Both the position numbers and the translations under genes were made by a program. From the NCBI GenBank assembly GCA_025965895.1, contig JAOPWC010000118.1, positions 124,001 through 188,000 of the forward strand: a DNA stretch of 64,000 bases, in the 5' to 3' direction. Origin of the DNA: Mycobacterium sp. (lineage in GTDB: Bacteria; Actinomycetota; Actinomycetes; Mycobacteriales; Mycobacteriaceae). This document shows, piece by piece, positions 52,551 to 61,629 of this stretch (positions are counted from its first letter, which is position 1; each line of letters begins with the position of its first letter). The notes below the pieces were generated by a model. The model saw only the letters and a list, made by a program, of their open reading frames with translations. It was not told the DNA's origin and ran no database searches.

Positions 52551-52964
52551 TCAGGCCGGGCGAAAGGCGTAGGTCAGCAACGACTGGCCGTCGGCGGTTT
52601 CTAGGGTGGTGGTTGTCGATGCCATGCGCTGGCCGATGCGAAGATCGCTTGCCGACGCATCCACGATCAGAGTCTCGACGAGCAACCCCTCGGGAAGCTC
52701 GACGTAACCCACCACATAGGGCCGGAATTCGTCAGGACTGCGCTTGCCCTTATAGGGCAGCGGCGGTGCGAACTCCTGCGTGGTGAACGTGAAAAGCGTT
52801 CCTATGGTTGAGAGTTCCAGCAGCTCAATGTCCTCGGTACCGTCGAAGAGCTCGGCGCGCTCTGCCGGGAACTTGACGACTCCCGTTGAGCGCCTGCGTG
52901 AGCCGAACAGCACGGCCCGGTCACCCTCCGCGCGGAACAACCCTTCAGCGATCAGCGCGCTCAT
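52551..52964 (-). CDS. DUF35-like OB-fold protein without zinc Cys
   Basis: 137 residues from ATG 52964, which begins two bases after the thiolase TGA. The OB fold is clear (IGTLFTFTTQEFAPPLPYKG, FRPYVVGYVELPEG, DLRIGQRMASTTTTLETADG). The N-terminal zinc ribbon reads LFGSRRRSTGVVKFPAERAE, i.e. the normal CxxC...CxxC Cys positions hold Arg, Thr and others. It probably supports its thiolase partner by protein contact rather than zinc. Confidence 0.82.
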   Translation of the reverse strand: MSALIAEGLFRAEGDRAVLFGSRRRSTGVVKFPAERAELFDGTEDIELLELSTIGTLFTFTTQEFAPPLPYKGKRSPDEFRPYVVGYVELPEGLLVETLIVDASASDLRIGQRMASTTTTLETADGQSLLTYAFRPA

Positions 52965-52965
52965 C

Positions 52966-54156
52966 TCAATCGACCTCCACGACCATCGCCGCACCCATTC
53001 CGCCACCGGCACACATCGACAACACGCCGATGCCGCCGCCGCGGCGGCGCAGCTCATGGATCGCCGAGGTGACCATTCGAGCGCCGGTCGCCGCGATCGG
53101 ATGCCCGAGGCTGATGCCTGACCCGTACACGTTGACGATCTCTTCGTCGATACTGAGTTCACGGGCACACGCGACCGCTTGGGCGGCGAACGCCTCGTTG
53201 ATTTCGAACAGCGTGACATCTTCGCGCTTGCGGCCGGCCAGATCCAGTGCCTTGGGGATCGCGATGATCGGTGCGCTGCCGGTGCGGTGCGGCGGCACTC
53301 CGACCGTCGTCCACGACAGCACACTGGCGAGCACGTCGCCCCCGATGTCGGGGCTCGCCAAGGCCAAAACGGCGGCGGCGTCGTTGATACCCGACGAGTT
53401 GCCGGCCGTCACCGTGAAGCCGTCGATCTCCGGGTGCAGCACCTTCAGGCCGCCCAGCGCTTCCAGCGTGGTGTTGCGGCGCGGGTGTTCGTCCTCGGCG
53501 AAGGTGCGAGTGGTGCCATCAGGTTGGCGTACCTCGATCGGGACGATCTCGTCGACGAACGATCCGGCGTCGATCGCCTTGATCGCGCGTTTGTGGCTGC
53601 GCAGTGCCCACTCATCCTGCGCCTCCCGCGAAATGCCGTACTGCACTGCGCAGTTGTGGGCCACGGTAATCGACATGTCCATGGCCGGCGCGTCGGGGGT
53701 GGGCGGGTGAGAGAAGGAAAACCACGGGTCGTCGTAGCCGCCGGGCTCCTTGCCGCTGGTGAACGGCTTGCGCTTGCGGGCGATGGGCGCCGTGGACAGC
53801 GACTCCGCGCCGCCGGCCAGCACCGCGCGGCTCATTCCCGCCGCGATCTGCCCGACGCCCACGGCAATCGCCGAAAGGCTTGATGCGCATTGACGGTTGA
53901 GCGCCAGCCCAGGCAGGTCGGTGAGCCCCAGATCCACCGCGACGTAGCGGGCGATATCACCACCGCCCTGGTACACCTCCGCCAGGATCAGGTCGTCGAA
54001 GTCGCTAGCTTCGAGGCCAGACCGATCGATGGCCGCGGCGACCACGGGCTTCGCTAACTCCCTGGACTCCACATTGGCCAACGTGCCCTTGCGTGCCGTG
54101 CCGATCGCGGTCCGGGCAGCGGAGACGACCACCGCGCAGCCGCTCGATGGGGCCAT
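52966..54156 (-). CDS. Acetyl-CoA acetyltransferase (thiolase)
   Basis: 396 residues from ATG 54156 (GAGGAG upstream). All catalytic motifs are present: Cys90 in LNRQCASSLSA, NEAF, GHPIAATGARM, and CAGGGMGAAMVVE at the C-terminus. It cleaves 3-ketoacyl-CoA to acetyl- or propionyl-CoA and a shorter acyl-CoA. The next gene encodes a DUF35 partner, so it may work as a complex. Divergent from the MaoC-type hydratase across a 122-bp gap. Confidence 0.94.
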   Translation of the reverse strand: MAPSSGCAVVVSAARTAIGTARKGTLANVESRELAKPVVAAAIDRSGLEASDFDDLILAEVYQGGGDIARYVAVDLGLTDLPGLALNRQCASSLSAIAVGVGQIAAGMSRAVLAGGAESLSTAPIARKRKPFTSGKEPGGYDDPWFSFSHPPTPDAPAMDMSITVAHNCAVQYGISREAQDEWALRSHKRAIKAIDAGSFVDEIVPIEVRQPDGTTRTFAEDEHPRRNTTLEALGGLKVLHPEIDGFTVTAGNSSGINDAAAVLALASPDIGGDVLASVLSWTTVGVPPHRTGSAPIIAIPKALDLAGRKREDVTLFEINEAFAAQAVACARELSIDEEIVNVYGSGISLGHPIAATGARMVTSAIHELRRRGGGIGVLSMCAGGGMGAAMVVEVD

Positions 54157-54278
54157 CTCTCTCCTCACCGGTGCATGTCCTCGAGTACTTCAGCCGACGC
54201 CCGTCGACCGCGGCGGCCAGTCTATACCGTTAAATGAATATCGCTATAGGCAGGTCTCCCTCCGGCAGGAGCACATCG

Positions 54279-54737
54279 ATGAAGGTGATCACTTCCGTTG
54301 ACGACGCGCTGCGGGCCGTCGGGCAGCAACTCGGCGTCAGTGAATGGAAGGAGATCGATCAGCACCGCATCGATACCTTCGCCGACGTCACAGAGGACCA
54401 TCAGTGGATCCACGTCGACGTCCAGCGCGCCAAGGTCGAAAGCCCCTACGGGGCGACGATTGCGCACGGGTTCCTGACGTTGTCGCTCATCCCGGGGCTG
54501 AGCAAGCACAACTACCAGGTGCGGAACGCCAAGATGGGCATCAACTACGGCTTGAACAGAGTGCGGTTCCTGGCACCGGTGACGGCGGGCAGCCGAATCC
54601 GGGTCCGCTCCGAGCTCGTCGATGCCGCGCCAGTCGGGGACACAACCGTCAACCTCACCGTCAAACACACGGTTGAGGTGGATGGATCGGAGCGGCCCGC
54701 GGCGGTGGCCGAGTTGATCGCGCGGTTCGTCTTCTGA
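54279..54737 (+). CDS. MaoC-like (R)-specific enoyl-CoA hydratase
   Basis: 152 residues from ATG 54279 (CAGGAG upstream). Hotdog fold with the hydratase-2 motif FADVTEDHQWIHVD: Asp40 and His45 are the catalytic residues, the same positions as in Rv0130/HtdZ, which it resembles along its length (IAHGFLTLSLIPGL, INYGLNRVRFLAPV). It hydrates 2-enoyl-CoA to 3-hydroxyacyl-CoA. Divergent to the thiolase, fitting one beta-oxidation step each. Confidence 0.92.
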   Translation: MKVITSVDDALRAVGQQLGVSEWKEIDQHRIDTFADVTEDHQWIHVDVQRAKVESPYGATIAHGFLTLSLIPGLSKHNYQVRNAKMGINYGLNRVRFLAPVTAGSRIRVRSELVDAAPVGDTTVNLTVKHTVEVDGSERPAAVAELIARFVF

Positions 54738-54766
54738 CATCCAGCCGGTGCCGTAATCGCGTGCGA

Positions 54767-55279
54767 CTACGTCGTTCCGGGCTGCCCGTACATCGCCACC
54801 ACCACGGTGCGGTTCAGGCTGTTTTCCGACCACACACCGATGGCGGTGTTGCTGCAGTCCTGCATGGTGGCGCGTGACGGGGGGTCATACCACCATTGGT
54901 TGAGGATCTCGACCCCACTGATGGCCAGGGCCGGGTTGATCGCGATGGTCTCGGACACCTTGCCGACGAAGCCCGCATCCCGTGCCCGGTCCTGTGGAGT
55001 CGATCCGTCGGACCCGACGTCACCGTTGATGTCGGGGTGGTCACGCACGTCGAAGGTGTGCCGACGGGCGGCATCGACCAAGCGGCCGTCCAGGCGGGGG
55101 TCCGTCGTACATCCGTTTTGCTGCTGCGCGGTGTAGATGTTGACGAAGACGCTGTCAATCAGGCGCTTGTTGTCGGCGCGCGCTGCGGGCGACGACGTTA
55201 CGGCCGCGGCCGCCAGAACAGCCATCACCAACAGTGTCACCGCACAGCGGTGCGCTCCGCTTGTCAGCGTCCCCGTCAT
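54767..55279 (-). CDS. Secreted CAP-domain protein
   Basis: 170 residues from ATG 55279 (GGGAGG upstream). A signal peptide (TLLVMAVLAAAAVTSSPAARA) ends near residue 35. The CAP/SCP domain follows: LIDSVFVNIYTAQQQNGC, LVDAARRHTFDVRDHPDING, GSDGSTPQDRARDAGFVGKV, EILNQWWYDPPSRATMQDCS. Two Cys probably form a disulfide. CAP proteins are secreted, with roles in lipid binding or unknown. Converges with the MaoC gene. Confidence 0.85.
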   Translation of the reverse strand: MTGTLTSGAHRCAVTLLVMAVLAAAAVTSSPAARADNKRLIDSVFVNIYTAQQQNGCTTDPRLDGRLVDAARRHTFDVRDHPDINGDVGSDGSTPQDRARDAGFVGKVSETIAINPALAISGVEILNQWWYDPPSRATMQDCSNTAIGVWSENSLNRTVVVAMYGQPGTT

Positions 55280-55433
55280 CGGAATGCCTCCCGGCGTGCC
55301 CACAGCCCGACCACTCGGTGACACTACGTCAGAATCGGACAGACCGACAGGCTAATCGGGGGTCCTGGCGAACGGTCGATGGGTTTGTTTCGCTGTCGGC
55401 GCGGCGACCATGAACTAGGCTCCAGACACACCT

Positions 55434-55796
55434 ATGAAACAGCGAAAATTGTTGATCGCCCTCGTATGGACATCGGTCGTCGCGACTGGAGCCTTGCTTG
55501 GGTTCGCGCCCACGGCCAGCGCCGACGCGGTGGCGTACCTGGTGAACGCCACCGTCAGACCCGGCTACAACTTCGCCAACGCCGATCAGGCGCTCGCCTA
55601 CGGTCATGGAATCTGCGACAAAATCGCCAGCGGCGAGGGCTATCCGCAGCTGATGGGCGACGTCAAAGCCGACTTCAACACCTCCGACGGGTATCAGGCG
55701 TCCTACCTGATCAGCCAGGCCGCTCAGGAGTTGTGCCCGGCGCAGATTTGGCAGCTGCGGAACTCGGCGGCGCATTACCGGCCGCCCGCCGGCTGA
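55434..55796 (+). CDS. DUF732 small secreted protein
   Basis: 120 residues. Signal peptide LIALVWTSVVATGALLGFAP with cleavage after TASA (about residue 30). The mature part has the DUF732 pattern DQALAYGHGICDKIASGEGY and ASYLISQAAQELCPAQ, with Cys61 and Cys101 forming the conserved disulfide. Family of small exported proteins found mainly in mycobacteria; function unknown. The NTF2-like gene follows after 12 bp. Confidence 0.9.
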   Translation: MKQRKLLIALVWTSVVATGALLGFAPTASADAVAYLVNATVRPGYNFANADQALAYGHGICDKIASGEGYPQLMGDVKADFNTSDGYQASYLISQAAQELCPAQIWQLRNSAAHYRPPAG

Positions 55797-55808
55797 GGTT
55801 GTCGACCG

Positions 55809-56390
55809 TTGACCGAACGGGCAGAAGTCGAACGCGCGTTCCGGCACTACTACATGACGGGTCCGGTCATGGAGGACTGGGTGGCGTGGGCCAACCTGTT
55901 CACGGGTGATGCCGTCTACTTCGACCACTACTACGGGACCTTCACCGGCCCGGCGCAAATCGCGGCGTACCTCGAGGGCACCATGGGTGCTTCTCCGCAG
56001 GTGTACACCGTGTTGAAGTGGTACGTCATCGACGGTGGCCGCGTGGTGTACGAAGCGGTCAACCGCGCAGACAATCCGCAACCCGGTTGCCCCCCAATAG
56101 ATTTCCCGTCATATCAGATCGTCGACTATGCCGGCGGTGGCAGGTGGTGCCGCGAGGAGGACATCTGGATCATAGGCGAGATGAAGGCCTTCGCCCGCTC
56201 GTATGCGGCCGCAGAGTGCGGTCGTCCGCAGGCTCTGGAGCAGAAACTCAGCCGTAACGACTGGGGCGAATGGGTGCAGTGGGCGCGTCCGCCGGGCGGC
56301 CACAAAGCGCGGCCGTCCTGGCTGGGCAAGGAGGGTTTCAAACCCTTCAGCGGCATCCGCGACATCGATTTCGGCGTGCGGTCCCACTGA
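55809..56390 (+). CDS. NTF2/SnoaL-like domain protein
   Basis: 193 residues from TTG 55809. The first ~125 residues form an NTF2-like cone: VERAFRHYYMTGPVMEDWVA, LFTGDAVYFDHYYGTFTGPA, YVIDGGRVVYEAVN and WCREEDIWIIGEMKAF. The rest is basic and Pro/Gly-rich with no known motif. Members include small hydrolases, isomerases and binding proteins; function unassigned. The start is the least secure part. Confidence 0.72.
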   Translation: MTERAEVERAFRHYYMTGPVMEDWVAWANLFTGDAVYFDHYYGTFTGPAQIAAYLEGTMGASPQVYTVLKWYVIDGGRVVYEAVNRADNPQPGCPPIDFPSYQIVDYAGGGRWCREEDIWIIGEMKAFARSYAAAECGRPQALEQKLSRNDWGEWVQWARPPGGHKARPSWLGKEGFKPFSGIRDIDFGVRSH

Positions 56391-56400
56391 CTTTCGCAGG

Positions 56401-56414
56401 GCTGGAAAGCCAGC
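56401..56414. terminator. Small hairpin between convergent genes
   Basis: GCTGG-AAAG-CCAGC, a 5-bp GC-rich stem with a 4-base loop in the 31-bp gap between the ends of the NTF2-like and secreted Cys-rich genes. Possible bidirectional terminator; weak by length. Confidence 0.35.
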
Positions 56415-56421
56415 TCGCGAA

Positions 56422-56874
56422 TCAGAGGGTCGTGCTGATCGGGTCGTGTGGCGTACAGGTCAAGGCGCTCTTGATCGTGGGCCGCCAACACCCCTTCGAC
56501 GTCGCGGTGAATGTGCCGCTGAACTGTGAGGCCGTGACAAACACCTGGGCCGGGATCCACCCCGACGTGGTCGCGCACCTCCCCGGACCGTCCGGGGTGG
56601 ACACGCAGACCGTCGACGCATCCGGCTGAGTGGCTCCCGTGCACGCCTCCGGCTCGGCTGTCGACGTCACTGCCTTTGCGCCCCCAGGCAGTACGACAGG
56701 CTGCGGCGCCGAAAGGGTGAACGTGCACGACTGATCACCGGGCCCGACCGCGGGGCGATCAGTGGGGTGTCGCGACATGGTGGCCGCCGCCGACAGGGGA
56801 GCCGGTATTGCCGCCACGCCGGTCAGGAGCGCCATCGCGAGCAGTATCGCCGCGAACGCCGGACGCCAGGTCAT
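56422..56874 (-). CDS. Small secreted Cys-containing protein
   Basis: 150 residues from ATG 56874. Signal peptide FAAILLAMALLTGVAAIPAP. The mature part has six Cys (GDQSCTFTL, EACTG, TVCVS, GRCATT, KGCWRP, LTCTPHD) in a Thr/Ser-rich beta-type sequence, suggesting a small disulfide-stabilised export protein. No family is recognised. An in-frame extension to 56946 is unlikely because it would precede the signal peptide. Confidence 0.75.
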   Translation of the reverse strand: MTWRPAFAAILLAMALLTGVAAIPAPLSAAATMSRHPTDRPAVGPGDQSCTFTLSAPQPVVLPGGAKAVTSTAEPEACTGATQPDASTVCVSTPDGPGRCATTSGWIPAQVFVTASQFSGTFTATSKGCWRPTIKSALTCTPHDPISTTL

Positions 56875-56942
56875 CGCCGTATCGTATCCGCCTCGTCGCC
56901 GGGTGACGCCGCTTCTCGTCTGATCGGCTCGGCCGCCGGAAA

Positions 56943-58606
56943 TCATTGGCGGCCTTCCTGGTCGGTGAGCCGCAGCGCGGTCAACATCGTGATCAGCGGC
57001 GAGGTCGATACGACGTCGGTGTGCCCCGCGGCCAGCGCGTCGCGCACCGCGGTGTCGGAATTCTGCGGAAGCTCCGGATACTCGCCGACCGTGTGGGCTC
57101 GTAGGGGGCTCACGCGGCGCGCGATGTCGGCCAGCGCGCGTAGGTCGAGCGTCTCGTCTTCTGACCAGGACGTCAGCGGGAGAACACCTTCTCGAACCTC
57201 GCCTTCGGTGCCGTCCACGGTGATCAGCTTGCCGTCGAGCGTCGCTGCGACGCCCGGGCCGCAGCCGACGACGGTCGGCCGGCCGATCTCACGACTGACA
57301 ACCGCGGCGTGCGATGTCGCGCCGCCCACTTCCGTGACGATCCCGCGCGAGGCGAGCATGCCTTGCACGTCGTCAGGGCTGGTGGAAGGGCGAACAAGTA
57401 TGACGTCTTCGTCGTTGTCGGCAGCGTCGAGGGCGGCGTCCACATCGGTGCAGGCCCGGCCTGCGGCCACGCCGGGACAGGTGGGCACGCCACGAGCCAA
57501 TAGAGGTGCGCCCAAACGAATTTCGGGCTGTAACGACGGCCGCAGCAGCGTCTGCAGATGGGCCGGCGTGACGGGCCCCAGCGCCTCGGCGTCGTCGATA
57601 AGCCCTTCGTCGCGAAGCTGCACGGCCATCCGCACAGCGGCCTGGGCCGACCGCTTGGCCGCCCGGGTCTGCAGGAGCCACAGCTTGCCCTCCTCGACGG
57701 TGAACTCGATGTCCTGAACATCACGTGCGAGCTGTTCGAGGGTGCGCGCTGCGGCCATCAACTCGTCGTAGACACCGGGAAGCTCGCGACGCAGAGCGGT
57801 GACCGGTTCGCAGTCGGCGGTGCCCGACACCACGTCCTCGCCCTGGCCGCCGTGAAGCCACTCGCCGAACGGATCGTCCGCACCCGTCATCGGATTGCGG
57901 CTGAAGAGCACACCGGTGCCGGAGGAGCGGCCCATGTTGCCGAATACCATCGCCTGCACGACGACCGCGGTGCCGCCGGCATGACCCAGGCCATGATGTG
58001 CGCGGTAGGCCCTGGCGCGTTCGCCGTTCCACGAGTCGAACACGGCTTCGATCGCACGGCGTAACTGAACCACCGGCTCGTCGGGTACCACCGCCGCGTC
58101 ATCCCCACCGCAGACGATGCGTCGATACATCTGCTCAAACCGATGGCGCGTGTCCCACGAACTCGGCGGTGGTGGCCCCTGCCAGTGCTTGTTCGACGCC
58201 ATCGTCGATGCCAAGGTTCAACACGGTGTCGAGCATGCCGGGCATCGATTGGGCAGCTCCTGAAGCGCACGCTGACCAACAGCGGACGTGGACCGGTGCC
58301 GAACGTGCGCGATGTGTGGGCTTCGACATGGCGCAAGTTGGCGAGTACCGCGGGCCAGATGCGGTCGAGGCAATGGTCCCGGTCGGCGAAGAACTCCGCG
58401 CACACTTCAGTGGTGAGACAGAATGCGGGCGGCACCGGCAAGCCGTGGCGGCGCATCGCGTTGATGCCGAAGCCCTTGTTGCCCAGGACGTCCCGCGATG
58501 ATCCGGCGCTGCCGTCAAGAAGCACAACCGGGGACTGGCCGGCGCGCACCGGACTGCCGTGCGGGGCCGCGCGCGCGATCGCTCTCCGGTCGGTGTCGCA
58601 GGGCAT
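56943..58606 (-). pseudogene. ppdK: Pyruvate phosphate dikinase, broken by two frameshifts
   Basis: Three consecutive frames rebuild one protein. Frame one (from 58606): VLGNKGFGINAMRRHGLPVP to LLVSVR. After a shift near 58262 (one extra base in GCTTCAGG) comes SGAAQSMPGMLDTVLNLGID to AEFV. After a second shift near 58154 (extra G in GGG) comes DTRHRFEQMYRRIV through GNMGRSSGTGVLFSRNPMTG and the phospho-His motif GGATSHAAVVSREIGRPTVV. The layout is like the shortened mycobacterial PpdK (Rv1127c), which lacks the C-terminal PEP domain. Two independent +1 shifts would inactivate it unless they are read errors. An AACCTGGTT site lies upstream. Confidence 0.85.
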
Positions 58607-58640
58607 GCTTCACACACTGACAGCATGCTGCCACATAGGC

Positions 58641-58649
58641 AACCTGGTT
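58641..58649. promoter_or_regulatory. AACCTGGTT palindrome upstream of ppdK
   Basis: AACCTGGTT, 35 bp before the ppdK start. Same palindrome class as sites at 59205, 23269 and 23359. Candidate operator. Confidence 0.5.
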
Positions 58650-58663
58650 AGCGTTGAGCTCGT

Positions 58664-58903
58664 TTACCGGCCGCTGCTGTCGGGAGGTGTCGGCTGGCCA
58701 CCCGCATCGCCCGTGAGGGCATTCGGATCCTTTGTCAGGTCGACGTCATGGTCGAGGTCGGGCAGCATCGGGACGGCCGAGCAGACAGGAGTCAAGACGA
58801 GCGGGCAGGAAACGCCGTCGGAATCGGCGCCGGCAGGTGCGGCCAGGCAGACGGCGATCGCCGAAGCGGCCGCAGCGATGGTTGCCGTTCTCGCGATCAA
58901 CAA
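58664..58903 (-). CDS. Small secreted protein, 79 aa
   Basis: 79 residues from TTG 58903, which has GGAG seven bases upstream. Signal peptide LIARTATIAAAASAIAVCLA ending near PAGA. The short mature part has two Cys (VSCPLVLTPVCSAVPMLPDL) and an acidic/polar end, like other tiny mycobacterial exported proteins. Function unknown. Longer in-frame starts would place charged residues before the signal. Confidence 0.65.
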   Translation of the reverse strand: MLIARTATIAAAASAIAVCLAAPAGADSDGVSCPLVLTPVCSAVPMLPDLDHDVDLTKDPNALTGDAGGQPTPPDSSGR

Positions 58904-59067
58904 CGTCGCACTCCATTCTTTATCTTTCCGGCCCGGTTCGGCCGAGTATCGCACCGGCCGGGTCCGCCATGCCATATCGCCGGATTCACCGCCGAACCGT
59001 GGCATGCGCCCGTCTAGTTCGTCCGTATTCGGTCCTGCGCTCGCGATCTATCCAACCGAGGTGGCTG

Positions 59068-59202
59068 ATGGACAACCGATTGCTCGCCGCGGCCGGCGCC
59101 GCAGTGGTCGTCGCCGCATCGGTAGCGGCATGCTCGAAGCCACCCCCTCAGGCCCGGCCGCAGCCTTGCCAAAAACCGCGCGGCACGGAACACTTCACAT
59201 AA
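59068..59202 (+). CDS. Possible very small lipoprotein, 44 aa
   Basis: 44 residues from ATG 59068: a lipoprotein-like signal LLAAAGAAVVVAASVAAC with a lipobox VAAC, then a Pro-rich tail to TAA 59202. Mycobacterial lipoproteins of this sort (LpqH type) normally continue for over 100 residues, so this is either a degenerate copy or a short real one. Called only because of the clear lipobox. The next gene starts 30 bp downstream. Confidence 0.4.
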   Translation: MDNRLLAAAGAAVVVAASVAACSKPPPQARPQPCQKPRGTEHFT

Positions 59203-59204
59203 GT

Positions 59205-59213
59205 AACCAGGTT
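59205..59213. promoter_or_regulatory. AACCAGGTT palindrome upstream of fused acyl-CoA dehydrogenase
   Basis: AAGT-AACCAGGTT-AACTT, 19 bp before the start at 59233, so a bound protein would block transcription or ribosome access. Same class as 58641. Confidence 0.55.
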
Positions 59214-59232
59214 AACTTTGTGAGGGACCACG

Positions 59233-61560
59233 ATGCCGTCCGACGACTGGCGCCCGCGCCTGCAGGCGTTGGTTGCCGATTTCGGTTCCCGGCAGGCTGT
59301 TACCAAAGCGGCGGCTCACGCCGCGGGCAACACGATTGACCGCATCCAGGTCGCAAGTGCCTTTCACGCCGAACTCGTCGACAATCACCTGGCGGCACCC
59401 GGCTGGCCGACGTCCGTCGGCGGGATGGAACTGTCACTGGAAGAGCAGCTCGACTACTACCGGATGACCACTGCCGCCGGAGCGCCACCGCATCCGTGCC
59501 CGCTGTCGTTCATCGTCGCGCCCACATTGATCAAGCACGGCACCCAAGAGCAGAAGGACCGGTTCCTGGGGCCACTGCTGCGGGCGGACGAATTCTGGTG
59601 TCAGGGCTTCTCCGAGCCCGGCGCCGGCAGCGACCTGGCGTCGCTCTCCACGCGCGCGGTCCATGCGAACGGGGCATATCGGGTGACGGGTCAGAAGGTC
59701 TGGACATCGATGGGCGACCGCGCCGACTGGATGTTCGCCCTCGTTCGCACTGGTCCGCCGGGGCGAAGCACCGACGGCATCACCTATCTGCTTATTCCGA
59801 TGAACACAGCGGGCATCACGGTGCGTCCGCTGAGGGACATCAGCGGCGCCGCCCACTTCGCGGAGGTGTTTCTCGACGAAGTCGAGGTCAGCGTCGAAAA
59901 CAGGGTCGGCGCCGAAGGGCAAGGCTGGTCGATCATGCGAACATCGCTCGGCCACGAGCGCGCCACCGCATTCCTGGCCGACGAATTCAAGTATCGCCGC
60001 ACCGTCGACCAGGTCGTCGAGCTGCTCGTCGCCCGAGCGCTGGACAGTGATCCACTGGTGCGACAGGACATTGCGCGGCTCGAGGCCGGCGTGCGGACCA
60101 TCGCCGCCAACAGCGCCCGAGCGTTGGAGGCTGTGTTGCGCGGCGACGATCCCGGCGGCGTCGCTTCAGTCAACCGCCTGGTGAAGTCTGAGTTCGAACA
60201 GCACTTACACGCGCTTGCCCTGCGAGCGGCCGGGCCGTACGGCGCATTGGGCAGCCGGGCTCCGAACGCGATCGACAAGGGCCGGTGGACGTTTGGCTAT
60301 CTGATGAGCCGCGCAACCACGATCGGCGCGGGCACTGCCGAGATCCAACGCAACACCATCGCCGAAACGGTGCTCGGATTACCCTCACATCGAGGAGAGG
60401 GCACCAGAAAGGCCGCAATCGTTCCCGGTTCGCCCTTGGCAGTCGCCCGGCACGACGAGCGTGAGCTGCGCGAGGTGCTCGCCAAGGCGCTGGAAGCCAA
60501 AGTTGACATAGCGGCGCTGCTCGACCGGAACCGCCCGATCGACGTGAGCGACCCTGGTGTGTGGTCGGCGCTCGTCGACTTCGGATTGCCGGGCCTGGCC
60601 GTCAGTGAACAGATCGGCGGTGCAGGCGCGCCGCCCTACCTGCTCGTCGCCGCCATCGAGGAAGCCGGCAAGGCCCTGGCCCCCGCGCCACTCGTGCCCA
60701 GCGTCACCGCCCTCAATGTCGCGGCGCAGGTTCGAGCAACAGGCGTGGCCGAGCGGATCGCGGCCGGCGCGACCGCCGCCTTCGCCATTCCCCTGCGCGA
60801 TTCCGGCTGGGTGACCACGGGACGTGAGCTTCCCGAATGGGACGGTTCGCGGGTGACCGGCGTGGTGCCCATCGTCGCCGGCTTGCCGAGCGCCGAGGTG
60901 CTGCTGGTGCTGGCGCGTGCGGCCGGTTCGGAGAACGAGGTGCTGGTGGCTGTCGACCCGGCTGACGACTCGGTCAACGTGGCCGCGCATCAGCCCCTGG
61001 ATCTGACCGCGACAGTGGGCGCGCTGACGCTGAACCAGGCCGCGGGTGAGGTTCTCGCTGGCGGAAGCGAGCTGCGTCACGGTCTTCGTCTTTCCCGTCG
61101 TCAGGCGCTGCTGGCGGTGGCCGCGGACTCGATCGGCGTTGGCTCCCGCGCGCTGGCCATGGCCGTGACCTGGGGCGGCGAGCGTCGGCAGTTCGATCGC
61201 CCGATCGGAAGCTTTCAGGCGATATCGCACCGTTGCGCAGACATGCTCGTCGCGGTGGAAGGGGCACGCAGCCTGGTGCTCGCCGCGGCCGAGGCGGGCG
61301 TCGAGCGCGACGAATCCGCATACCTCGTCGACCTGGCGGCGGCTGCCGCGTTCGACGCGGCGGTCACCGCAGCAGAGGGCACCGTGCAGATTCACGGCGG
61401 TATCGGCTTCACCTGGGAGCACCCGGCACACCTGCTGCTTCGGCGGGCGCGCAGTAACGCGGTTCTGGTCGGACGTGCCGAGGCGTTACGGGACCGCGCC
61501 GCCCGCGACGTGATGGCCGCCTGGCGCGAGAAGCGCCTCGAGCAGGCCCTATCGCGATGA
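59233..61560 (+). CDS. Fused two-domain acyl-CoA dehydrogenase (FadE34-like layout)
   Basis: 775 residues. First half (about 1-385): GFSEPGAGSDLASLS, VTGQKVWTSMGDRADWM, TIGAGTAEIQRNTIAETVLG. Second half (about 405-775): FGLPGLAVSEQIGGAGAPPY, RRQFDRPIGSFQAISHRCAD, IHGGIGFTWEHPAHLLLRRA. The two halves correspond to the two subunits of heteromeric acyl-CoA dehydrogenases, joined in one chain as in mycobacterial FadE34. It oxidises a bulky acyl-CoA. It is the first gene of a + strand unit, with an AACCAGGTT palindrome just upstream. Confidence 0.93.
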   Translation: MPSDDWRPRLQALVADFGSRQAVTKAAAHAAGNTIDRIQVASAFHAELVDNHLAAPGWPTSVGGMELSLEEQLDYYRMTTAAGAPPHPCPLSFIVAPTLIKHGTQEQKDRFLGPLLRADEFWCQGFSEPGAGSDLASLSTRAVHANGAYRVTGQKVWTSMGDRADWMFALVRTGPPGRSTDGITYLLIPMNTAGITVRPLRDISGAAHFAEVFLDEVEVSVENRVGAEGQGWSIMRTSLGHERATAFLADEFKYRRTVDQVVELLVARALDSDPLVRQDIARLEAGVRTIAANSARALEAVLRGDDPGGVASVNRLVKSEFEQHLHALALRAAGPYGALGSRAPNAIDKGRWTFGYLMSRATTIGAGTAEIQRNTIAETVLGLPSHRGEGTRKAAIVPGSPLAVARHDERELREVLAKALEAKVDIAALLDRNRPIDVSDPGVWSALVDFGLPGLAVSEQIGGAGAPPYLLVAAIEEAGKALAPAPLVPSVTALNVAAQVRATGVAERIAAGATAAFAIPLRDSGWVTTGRELPEWDGSRVTGVVPIVAGLPSAEVLLVLARAAGSENEVLVAVDPADDSVNVAAHQPLDLTATVGALTLNQAAGEVLAGGSELRHGLRLSRRQALLAVAADSIGVGSRALAMAVTWGGERRQFDRPIGSFQAISHRCADMLVAVEGARSLVLAAAEAGVERDESAYLVDLAAAAAFDAAVTAAEGTVQIHGGIGFTWEHPAHLLLRRARSNAVLVGRAEALRDRAARDVMAAWREKRLEQALSR

Positions 61561-61598
61561 GCCCGTTCAGAGGCATCCTGCCCACGTAATATTCCTGG

Positions 61599-61610
61599 TG
61601 AACTAAGTCC
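61599..61610. promoter_or_regulatory. Weak AACTAAGTC half-palindrome
   Basis: TGAACTAAGTCC, 20 bp before the truncated PEP-utiliser gene, a weak relative of the AACCnGGTT sites. Listed for comparison. Confidence 0.25.
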
Positions 61611-61629
61611 TCGATCCCACGGAGGCCCG

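Noticed and set aside
58732..59202. A 156-codon + strand frame ending with the small lipoprotein
   Set aside because: The first part is antisense to the secreted protein at 58664 and Arg-rich; only the last 44 codons with a lipobox are plausible.
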